Positions 11,101-23,100 of a stretch of DNA of 33,587 nucleotides are shown piece after piece. Each line of letters begins with the position of its first letter. The stretch's first letter is position 1. Made by a program: the position numbers and the translations under genes. Origin of the DNA: Phoronis australis (taxonomy: Eukaryota > Phoronida > Phoronidae); assembly GCA_002633005.1 (NCBI GenBank), contig NMRA01000479.1, forward strand, positions 156,730-190,316. Reading direction: 5' to 3'. The notes beneath the pieces are model-generated. The model was not told the origin of the DNA. It did no database searches and worked only from the letters and a program-made list of their open reading frames with translations.

Positions 11101-14100
11101 ATAAAACTCTCAATGCCTTAGCAGCTTTCCATAACCGAGTGTATGTATAAATGGAAACTACAGCAAAAGAAAATTAACACCTCGTGCTATTGTAAATGTG
11201 GAACTGTTGGTTTACAGTATGAAAAAGCAGTAAAACACAACGGGTGCTTTGAAAAAGCAGTCCATACAACAAACTGCACATCGGATTAATTGTCAAGCGT
11301 ACAAACACCATATCTGTATCAAAATTACTTTTGAAAGGATTTCACTTCAAATCCATCCTTAGGCTAGTATTTCAGATAAAACAGGCTTTGATCAAATTGT
11401 ATGAGGGCTGTGACTAGTGCTCCCACACTTACCAGATGATAACAAAACTGTGAACGATAACAATACACAACCACAGGTCAATGTGAGCAACAGACTGAGT
11501 AAGACTAAGTGCATCTCACATGATATACATGCTACAAAAACAATCATGGTACATACACACACTTATAAACATGACATAGGCAACACTCACGAAATCATGG
11601 GTCCCATTATTAGGCTTTTATCAAACCAGCCTTGAAAACAAATTATGGGCACATTGAAACAATGACATTGACATTTATTTTTTCAGTAAAAAAATAAGTA
11701 ACTAAATAGAAATTGAAAGTGACAGGTTTATCAGCTCTATCAGTGAAACGTACCCAGGTGATATTCGTTACACCTGTATTCATTAAATCCTCTGATTGAC
11801 AAAGCATCATTAGACAGTTCTTCGTAACCTTCCAGTGCTGGCTCAACCACTCTTAGATTTGGACGGCATGCCATAATGCGACCAGTCTGAAAAGAAGATA
11901 ATATACAAAATATAACATTAAGTAGGAACAACACCTCAACTACCTGCCCATGGTTTATATTAATGACCTTCCTCATAACCCGTCATGTAGCACTTACCTT
12001 TATGCAGGCGACACGGCACTTTTTACCCCTTTGCAGGGTCATCCCTTAGAGTTTTATGCAGCTAAACATGACTTGAATAAACTCAGCTATAGGTCACAAG
12101 AATGGGGAATGAACTTTAAACCAGAAAAAACCATCGATCTCACCTCCTCCAAATTTAATAAATTCTCTCATCTTTGTTGACCCATCCTATGACCTTAAAC
12201 TTAATGTGACAGTCTGCAGAGCAAAGTTATGTTTACAATAAGTGTTTGGCCTGGAATTCTACAGTCTACACTAGGACAGTGCTGGCTGGGTCAGTCAAGG
12301 TCAAATAGGCATAACCAAAACAAAGTGAATTGAAAGCCAGCCAGCTGCGTGCTTGCATAGGTGACCGAAGAAACAACGGTATCCGAAAATCTCGAATAAT
12401 TCAAAAAATAGACGTAGCGCAAAATGGAAAATATCTTCGAAAAAATTGAAAATTTGCCTGTTTTTTTTGAAATTCAAAGTCAAATAACTCGAAAACAGTA
12501 AGTCTGAGAAATACGCTCTCGCAGACTTTTTGACAGGCCATACTTAAAGGAATCCACATGCAAAAATTCATGTCATTTGCTTTTCCCGTTAAAAACGCGA
12601 CAGCAGAACGATTGACACTGTGTGAACATGCGCCACAGCCGCCATCTTGAAAGTGACTTCCAGTTCAATAAACTTTTATAAAAGCTTATTAAACTCAACA
12701 AACAAGTGACCAGTTTGAAAGTGATTTGTTCGCAAATGCGCCATCTACAGGAGAAAACGTTTTTGGCCATATTTCGGGGTGCGCATGCGCCACTTCCAAT
12801 ATTTCCGCCATCTTTGACCTGAAGTCAACGATTTTCAGCACAATTGTAGCACATGCGTTCTTGTATTATCGTACCGATTTTCAGCCATGTACGTCGAAAA
12901 ATGCGGCCTCTACGAGCATTTGACTGTGAAATCGGATACAAAATGGCCGCCACGTCCGCCATTTTGTATCCGATCATGACCAAAAAAATAGGCTTCCAGG
13001 ACTTTCCGATCTACCCATCGTGTGCACATTTCGTGAAAATAGGACGAAAATTGCGACCTGTAGAGTGCGAACAAACAAAAAAAATTGCTGTCAGACCAAC
13101 ATACTTGGCGGAAGAATTCCGCCAAGTAATAACTCTGAAGATACTAAAGACAAATTGAAAAAATACCATTATCACTAGAAGGCACAGTGGTAGTCACATC
13201 GATCCAAAACTAGTCACTATCTATCATATACCTCATAGCAACACAGCTGCTACATCTCAATGAGATTCAGAATCTGCAAGGGGAGATGCAGCAGTAAATA
13301 CCCAGACAGAGATAATGGCAGTATGAACTCATGTGTCTATGTGGGTGCTAGATACCTAGACAGAGGTGATCACAGTATACCCCCCACACCTCTGTGTGGG
13401 GGGTATAAAACCAGCTGACAATAGAGAAATCAAAATTGACAAGGTGTTGCATACATAAGTGAATTCAGGTAAATTATGTTGATGCCTCATGCTGATCTTA
13501 CTTTCTGTTCTCAATGTTTTCAGAAGTCAAACATTTATCAGCGCCATCTGGTGAATATTGTCTCGGCCATTTCTGAAATGTGTCAACTAATCCATATACT
13601 GAAAGTCAACACGCCTACTTATCTTGTTTGTAAACTAAGCGAAACATAGAAAGAGCAGAGTCACAATATATGTTAAGACAACATTGTCTCTAAAATCTGT
13701 TGGTCCATTTATACCAACCTCAAGACTGTTTACAATGGCACGGTGTTTCAGATGATTTGTCCTGCCAACTTCCACTATTACAGCATTGATTCTTAGAACT
13801 AAAGGCGATTTTTTCTCAAATGGGACTATCTTATTTAGTCTCAAAGTGTGCGGAACGGTTCCGCACTTTTTTAATATCCACTTAGGGCCATAAAAATGGT
13901 ATGTAACAAATCTATACCTTACCCTAAACATGTTTACAATGTTACATTTTTATTTCCTCAATTAGCATTTTCTTAATTAGAAGTTCAATTTTTGCCTTGC
14001 GGAATATTCCGCACTGACTGTGGAATATTCCGCATTAAGTGCGTAATATTCCGCAGATTTTGCGGAATATTACGCAGATTTGGGTAATATTACGCAGATT

Positions 14101-17100
14101 TTGCGGAATATTACGCACTTGCAGAATGGTTCCACATGCGGAACGGTTCCGCAACCGTCACATTGATCAACTAATTACGGTTCCGCAAACAGAATAGCTT
14201 TTTGGAGAACACAATTTTTTTAATTCTCATGACCAATAAAGTTAAAATGCATTCCATAATCAATACCAATTGAAAGTATCAATGTGACAATCCTAATAAT
14301 AATTACTTGATCCATGTGACAGTTGCGGAACCATTCCGCATGCGGAACCATTCTGTATGGGGAGCGATTTCCCAAACAGAATGGTTTTGCTGGGTATTTG
14401 ATTTCACCAATCAACTTAAAATGCATTCCATTATCAATGCCACTTGAAAGTATCGATGTGACAATCCTAACAGTAATTAGTTGATCAATGTGACGGTTGC
14501 GGAACCGTTCCGCATGTGGAACCATTCTGCAACCGTCACATTGATTAATATGTTATTGAGAGTGGGCACATTATACTCTCAAGTACTATTGAGAATGGAA
14601 ATTGTAATTCATGTTTATTGGGCCGGGAGAAAATTAAAAATTTTAGTCCTGTGCTAAACTTTTCCGTTTGTGGAACCCTTCAGGAACTTTCACATTGATT
14701 TTTAAAAATAAATTATTATTTTGATTATTATTCCTCAAAATATACATAATATTTCTCAAGTCACAGTATTCCACAAAACTTGCGCAGTATTCTGCAAGTG
14801 CGTAATATTCCGCAAAATCTGCGTAATATTCCCCAAATCTGCATAATATTCCGCAAAATCTGCGGAATATTACGCACATTTGCGGAATATTACGCACTCA
14901 GTGCGGAATATTCCGCAATGCAAAAATTGAACTTCTAATTAAGAAAATGCTAATTGAGGAAATAAAAATGTAACATTGTAAACATGTTTAGGGTAAGGTA
15001 TAGATTTGTTACATACCATTTTTTATAGCCCTAAGTGGATATTAAAAAAGTGTGGAACCGTTCCGCACACTTTGAGACTAAATAAGTCTCATTTGAGAAA
15101 AAGTCGCCTTACTATCACGAGTATATTTGTTTACATGCCATGACCATGAGTGGAGAAACCGTGAACCAAAACATAGAGCCATGCAAAACGTTTAAAGAGA
15201 CTAACAGGTTTCAGAAGACTGGTTTTAGGAACTAATTATTGAAGTGTTGGTGAAGGAGAACTATGAATGTCCAACATTTGCTTTTTCAATGTGCTTCAAA
15301 CTGTGCAGCACTGCTATATACTTCAAACTGTGCAGCACTACTATATACTTTAAACTGTGCAGCCCTACTATATACTTTAAAACTTGTGTCAATTTTGTCA
15401 TTAAAAGATCAGAAAATCTCACCTCATCTTTCATCTCCTGATATGTCAGGAGCACCAGATTTTCTTCCCATGGTGCAACTCCACATATGCAGAACTCTGT
15501 GTTAAACATGGCGGCTGGGAAGAATGACAAAAACATTTTAATCAAAACAGCCAAAATGACATATCAAAATGCTGAACACACAAAATAGTCATGATACGAA
15601 ATAACAAAAAGGAAAATTCTTTTGTCTTTCACTTTTTACTTATTTTGCTCTAATCAAATGAGGAAGACAGCACATTTCTAAAATGCAATCAAATTTTAGT
15701 CAAATCAGTTACTGATGCCACAAACCATCAAATCAGAAAGATATAAGAAGTTGAAACAGAACACAAAACTGAAAATTACAGGAAGTCAGATGAAACACAA
15801 GTAACTTTTAACTTCTGCATCGCAAATGGTCTGCAACTAGGCGTGTTTATTAGTATCATAAAAATGATCTGCAACTAGGGTCAGGGCTCGACGCTACGAA
15901 AATCGCCATGTCGCATTTTGCGACCAAGCCAAAATCCTAGGTCGCATTTTCAAAATTCAGCTCGCATTCATAAATTCCAGGTCGCGAAAATTTCCCGCCA
16001 TTTTAATGGACCAAAATTGGCTTTTACGTCATCAGAAAATGCCTAGATTATGCTCTTACGACGTTAAATACTCACAAATTTCATGTCGCAAAACTGAGTT
16101 CTTACAAGCATATCATGCATGCACCGCGTTACCATTCTTCACTGGTGCCATCCAGTGAAAGACCCTGGAGCACAAGGCAGTTGCCGACATGAAAGTTAAA
16201 TCAGTGCTCTCTAACCGACACATACATTCGATTAGCTAAGTATGCAACGTGAAAAAGAAGAAAATACTCGTTGAAAAAGTATCCGCGATTTTTCTAGGAC
16301 TGACTTGCTATATGACTGTCACCAAAGTCGTTAAAGATCCAAAGATTGATAACTCTGAGTGCGAATTCCTTCTATTTGTTCACAGGCCAAACTTTTCAAC
16401 TTGACGTTTGAAAAAACATCCTGTCGGAAGAAATTCGTGAAACGTTACCCTACTCGCGAAATGACATGTTGATACGCGGAAACAATTCACTGCAAATTTC
16501 ACAGCAAAAAATGTGGGACTTATGCTGTTTACCGGTACGTAGTCAATTAGTTTTCCATGAAATAAAAAGCCTCAAAATGATTTCCGACAGTGCGGGTTTC
16601 TACTATTCTGTCGAAAGCGCGTAAAGGCATGCCCGTCGTTTGGCGATTAATTCGGATGTCATTTTCACATTTGCTGTCTTTCGCGATAAAAAAACGAGAC
16701 GCAATTTTCCAAGTCACGACGATCGTCTGCCGGGACCACTTTCTGGCGCTAACAGTGGAACCGACCAGTGCCGCAGTGCAATCAGGCATATTGCCGTGGG
16801 TGTTGCCGTAATTTGATATTAAGGACACCTATGAAAAATAAATGTTTTTCCACCACTAAACTTGGTAATTTCGTCGTTTAAGAATTAGTAGAAACACCGC
16901 TGCTTTCTGACGTATTATCACGTGTTAATCCGAGGTCCGAAACTTTCTTCGGCACATCCGGAAATTTACAAAAAGCCGAAAGTATTGGTCAAAAAATGCG
17001 TCAAAGACCAATTCTGCATTCCCTTGTTCATGCGATATGTTTGCAAGTCATCGGGAGCGCTTTTCTCAATGAATGTTCTTTTGAACTTGATTTGGCAACA

Positions 17101-20100
17101 TCCAAATAACGGTCGGAACCACCCGAGTTGCTCTATATTTCCCAGGTATCTTCCGTGAAGTTTAAAAACTCAGCTCGCATACGTTGGAAATTCCAGGTCG
17201 CATTTTGCGACTTCATGTGAGCTGGCCAAAATCTCAGCTCGCATTTCCAAATTTCAGGTCGCAAATGCGACCTGCAGCTTGTTATGTCGAGCCCTGAGGG
17301 GCGTTTATTAGTATCATAAAAATGATCAGCAACCAGGGGTGTTTATTAGTATCATAAAAATGGCTATTAGTAGAAACAGAATATGTTGAACCCGCACAAA
17401 TATTGAAAAGGCGGCATTGTCTCTCTAATACAAATTAACTATTTACCAAATTTCATGAAAATCCATTAAGGAACTCCAAAGATACACACGGGCAAACTTT
17501 GAAAATTTAAAAGTAATTTGCCATTACGAGGTACAGCACAAGTTAGATCGTCCATCTTTAACTTGTCAAATCAATAGGAATACACTCGCCAAACCTCCAG
17601 ATCTTACAAGGAATTAAGCAGAAGCAGATGACAACAAATGTCACTTGGGGGCACCACAGTAATAGGACTCATCCGAAAAGTTCACATCAGTCGTGCTAGA
17701 CACAAATGTGCAAATGCGGACCCCAACAGACTCAAAAATAACAAAAAGGCCACTAAGTGACGCATAATATGTCAGAAAGCATTGCCATCTCTCCAAAGAT
17801 ACAGAGGAAAATGTACTAGAAAAAATACTGCCACTGTGGGGCAAAGCAGCAGTCAAATTGCCAGCTGTCTATTGCCAGCGCTGCAGGAATTATACACAAG
17901 TCAATTTTCGAAAAGGTCCTGCAAAGGGTTAAGAAAATGAAGCCATACACACAAGGAACAAAATCTCCAGAAAGGGGGGGGGGGCAAATTAGGAAAGCTT
18001 GTTTGAAAATAAACACCAGGGGTAGTTTCATCAAGAAGACATCTGTCAATTTCAATAACGATTCTTAAAGAGCTTTAGCAAATCAAAACGCCAAAGACAA
18101 AATCGAAAATTTTTAAGGCAACTATGAGGCGCAGAATGTGGAAAATCGTCCAAAAAGGGAAAGCATGGTCATCGTCTTCTTTATTTGCCAAATTTCTTTA
18201 GCAAACTCTGAAAATACAGAGTCAAACACAAAAAATAGAATCGCCACTAGATGGCAAAGAGGCAGTCATCAGTCATCAGCTTGATAAAAACAAAGATAAA
18301 ACAGCAGACACCAGACACTGTGACTGTCACAGAACACAGATAAAACAGCAGATACCAGACACTGTGACTGTCACAGAACACAGATAAAACAGCAGACACC
18401 AGCCACTGTGACTGTCCCAGAACACAGATAAAACAGCAGACACCAGACACTGTGACTGTCACAGAACACAGATAAAACAGCAGACACCAGGCCCTGTGAC
18501 TGCCCCAAGACACAGATAAAACAGTAGACACCAGCCCCTGTGACTATCCCAGAACACAGATAAAACAGCAGACACCAGACACTGTGACTGTCACAGATGA
18601 CAACAATATGTCCCACATGATATGCATATTAAAAGACACAGATTCCAAACAAATATGAGAAAATTCATCGATCAATTTGAAGTATAATGTTTTATGAGAA
18701 ACGATTTCAAAATTTCTGCTAATTACATACTTATTTCAACATATTTGCTGGGTAGATCTCTGGCATCACGCGCAATCCGAGTCTTGACAACGCACACCTA
18801 AACATTTAATTCAAAACAAGAATTATATGTGACATAAAAGACAGGAGGGTGCATCTAAACTTATGAGACAAAACGCAGAAACTTAAAGGCAATATAGTCG
18901 ATATAGTGTTAATCAATGGCTATACTTGAAGTGAATATATTGAATATAGTGATACAACCAAATACAAGACCCAAGTGAAGTATAAGTTTTTGTTGGTTTA
19001 CTGGAAGCAGGTGAAAAGGGGAGTTACTTTAAGATGCTGCGCACATATTGACAGAATTTGATTGACACTGAGCTGCATTTTACTGATAATAAGACAGAAT
19101 AAAGTTGAACTGGATGATTAAGCTAGGTTTGCTGGTAAACAGAGACGGCTTGCATTTAACAGATAACTGTTTGAAGCTATCGATACAAGAGCAACGTGGA
19201 GCGTTGAAATGCGCACACGACTGAACCGCAAACGGTGTGCATATAGGGGTATTTGTCTCACAATTTAATAATTTTATCCTGCAGAAGGTTTAGGAGATAC
19301 AGAGATAGACACAAAAAACTGCCACTAGGAGGCTACACAGTAATCCAAGTCGTCCGAAAATCCTTATAAGCCGGCCTCTTCACAGTAGAAACATAAACGC
19401 CAATTTTTAAATCATCCTCAGACACTGTTTGGTTGATAAAGGGGTGGACACCAAAAACAGACTAGAAAACAGTAAAAATGAACACTAGATGGCGCAACAT
19501 GTCGAATCCATCCGAAAACACAAACATCTCATCGTTTCTTTAATAAAAGCTATTTACCAAATGACATAAAAATCCGTAAAGGAACTTCGGAAAAACAGAA
19601 GAAAACGAAAAAAACTGAAATTACCACTAGAGGGCACAGTGTTCATAGGATCTGTCTGAATGTACTCATCTTCTGTTCTCAACTCCACATATATACACTT
19701 GCTAAACTTAACAAACACTCTGCAGACAGTTTAGAAATATAGCCATGGGCGTGAAAAAAAGCCACTAGGAGGCGCCACAGTAGTTGAAGTTGTCGAAAAA
19801 TCATCAGTTGTGCTCTTCACAATAGGGACATATATGTCAATTTTCACAATCATCCTTCGAGCGGTTTGGTATACAGAGGGGCGAATGCAAAAAAAAACAG
19901 ACTTGAAAACAGTAAAATGGCCACTAGGTGGCGCAAAATATCTCGAATACATCAGAAAACGAGAGGATAGCAACATCTCACTGATAGATGCCAATCTGCC
20001 AATTTTTATGAAAACTTATTGACGAGGATCTTTGAAGATACAGACTGAGGTAAACGCAAAAAACTGAAGCTGCCACTAGGAGGTACACTGGGAGTCTGAA

Positions 20101-23100
20101 CCATCCGAAAGTCATCGTCATCTGTAGTCTTCTTCATATAAATACACTTGCTAAATTTGATAAAGATCCTGCAGAGCATTTAGGAAATACAGCCATGGGC
20201 GCAAGAACAAAACTGCCAATAGGAAGCAAAACAGCAGTCGAAGTCGTCGAAAAATCGTCAGCTGCCCTCTTTACAGTAAGAAATATACACCAATTTTCAC
20301 TATCATCGTTAGAGTGGTTTGGTTGACAAAGGGGCGGACTCGAAAACAGTAAAAATGGCCACTAGGTGGTGCAAAATAACTCAAATCCATCTGAAAATGA
20401 GAGAATAGCCTCATCACACTAATAGATGCCTATCTGCAAAATTTTATAAAAATAAGTTGCGGAACTCCGAAGATACACAGATAAATGTAAAAAATTTAAA
20501 TTGCCACTAGGGGGCACACCAGTAGTCAGATAGGACCGAAATTCGTCATCATCTGTCGTAAGCTACGTATAAACACACCAAATCTCATCAAGTTCCTATG
20601 TGGGCTTTAGGAGATACAGCTGCGGACGGCAAACACCGGACGCCCACATAGAGATGACAATATGCAGCCACATACAAATATGTGGGCGCATAACAAAGAC
20701 TTCGGAACTATTGTACATGCCCACTTCAGACATCAAGTCTCACAACCCAGAGCATAAAAATATTAACACTCATAGCCCACTCTAGGCCTTGACGATGTTG
20801 ACCCAATCAATAAACACACCTTGACAGTGTCTCCCCAATACAATAATATAACTTGACAGTGTCACCCCAGCACCTCAATGTACCTTGATAGTGTTCCCCC
20901 AGCACCTCAATGTACCTTGACAGTGTCACTCCAACACATCAATATACCTTCACAGTGTTCCCCGAGGCAATTAATATATCTTGACAGTGTCTCCCAGAGT
21001 GTCACCTCGACACCTCAATATACCTTAAAAGTGTCCCCCAGCAGATCAATATATCTTGACAGTGTCACCCCAGCCAATCAATATAGCTTGACAGTGTCAC
21101 CCCAGCCAATCAATATACCTTGACAGTGTCACCCCAGCCAATCAATATAGCTTGACAGTGTCACCCCAGCACCTCAATATACCTTGACAGTGTCACCCCA
21201 GCCAATCAATAAAGTTGTGTTGTCCTTCCAGAACAAATTACAGCGGAACAGCTCAGGTCGCAAACTGCAACAAGAACACATGCATGAATTTCAAACTGAA
21301 TAGAATGGCCTAGGAAGAGATAAACCTGCTAAAAATTACAAGTTGGTAAATAATACAGTGTGCTAACGACAAAGCCTTGAATATTTTGTTTCAACAAGAG
21401 CAACATCATAAGACACTGAAATTACGAGTGTTGTATAAGTCCTTAGAATGAAGAACTAAATATCCTAGGGAAAGTCCAGATGAGTTCAAAGACAGACATT
21501 TTAATCTTCACCATCTTTCAAGAACTGGACAGTTACAAACATGAAATGTAAAGCAAAACCTCACCTGGGACTCATGTCTTTTGCAATGAAAGTAATTCTC
21601 TGGCGAGATGCCATGTCATATACTTTGACACCCTACAATATATCCAGATATGATTTGGCTGTAAAATGTGCCAAGACACCCTACAATATATCCAGATATG
21701 ATTTGGCTGTAAAATGTGCCATGACACCCTACAATATATCCAGATATGATTTGGCGGTAACATGTGCCATGACACCCTACAATATATCCAGATATGATTT
21801 GGCTGTAACATGTGCCATGACACCCTACAATATATCCAGATATGATTTGGCTGTAACATGTGCAAACTTGAGATTAAAGAAATCAAAGCAAGCAACAAAA
21901 ATTTAACTTTACAATTCAACACCAGAGGTAAATTTTGTACAATGTTAATTAACTACAGAACAAAAGAAAACAGACAAAATGATCCATTATAATTCCACGC
22001 CATGGCGGCTGAGAACAAACACAATTCCATGCAATTACAGCTGAGTGTAAGTCAATCGTAGCCATCTGTCACAACCGTCATAGTAGCTGTACGTCATGAC
22101 CGTCATAGTAGCTGTACGTCATGACCGTCATAGTAGCTGTACGTCATGACCGTCACAGTAGATGTACGTCATGACCGTCATAGTAGATGTACGTCATGAC
22201 CGTCATAGTAGATGTCCATCATGACCGTCATAGTAGCTGTCCATCATGACCGTCATAGTAGCTGAGTCATGAAATTTATATAGAGACTACTAACTTTCAG
22301 TCTCATTTTGGGAATGGCGGGTAAATATAGACGCGCCTGTATCTGTTACGTCATAATTGTCACGAGTCATGCGAGGACACCTCTGTCAGATCGTTGAGAA
22401 TAAGCTCTGGATGATGGCGGGAAGATCATAGCCAGAGTCTCTGTTTAGAGATGAAGTGTCCCAGCGGATTTCCACTGCTTCAGCTGTCTTTCTGCACCAG
22501 TATTTGTTCTCTCTCACTAAAATGATAGCATTGTCCGACAAGATACTATGTGATGTCTAACAACAGTTCACCAATCGCTGCCCAAGAATGGCCAGATGTA
22601 CTTGATCCTTGATCCAAGTATCAAGGTTCCTCGCAGGTTCCACATAACTTGCGCTGCACTCAGGGTAATCGATTCTGTAGATAACACCGCAATCATCAGA
22701 CTTGTCCTTCAGGTCAACCACTAGCTCCTCACAATGTTAGACAGTTTGTGATAATTAGCGACGGAAAACTAATTGGTCAGTTTCTGACAGACACCGTGGA
22801 CATAGGGTGTGGTACCCTCTATGGGGACACCAATCGCTGGATAGGACTGACACATCTCATCTGTTGTCAGCTCCATAGCAACAAGTCTGCCAAATTTTAC
22901 AAAGTTCTTGCAGAGGGATAAGGAGATCCAGTCACGGACGGACAAAAACAAAATCTCTATTTTTAAAATGGACAGTAGGTGGCATAGAATTGTCAAAGAC
23001 CTCTGAAAATGGAATGGTGTCATTGTCTCCTTATTTGCCAAATTTCATGAAAAATCCATCGAAGAACTATGGTAACCCTAAAAGCTAAAATTGTCAATAG

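Noticed and set aside
12640-12660. YY1-like CCGCCATCTTG as promoter evidence
   Set aside because: Single matches to short motifs in repeat-derived intronic sequence without transcription evidence are expected by chance.
13376-13407. miRNA precursor
   Set aside because: A 14-bp stem with a 4-nt loop is too short for a pre-miRNA.
14220-14897. Minus-strand ORFs with repeated ERFRN or EYY residues
   Set aside because: They follow the repeated GCGGAAC and GCGGAATATT units of the foldback element; no transposase signature.
16547-16828. 93-codon ORF inside the hAT-like element as transposase
   Set aside because: No hAT dimerisation or DDE features recognised; too short and overlapped by an open frame on the other strand.
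18247-18616. Minus-strand ORFs with repeated LLFYLCSVTVTVSGVC-type units
   Set aside because: Frames through the 44-bp minisatellite; 44 is not divisible by three, so the repeat peptide shifts frame. No protein family fits.
21541-21906. 121-codon plus-strand ORF with 16-residue repeats (and 116 codons on minus)
   Set aside because: Explained by the 48-bp minisatellite, whose length is divisible by three; both strands are open for that reason. The real gene feature here is VPS41 exon 7 in a different frame.
20787-22268. Possible CRISPR-like array of short repeats
   Set aside because: Units are directly adjacent without unique spacers and the genome is clearly an intron-bearing animal; these are minisatellites.
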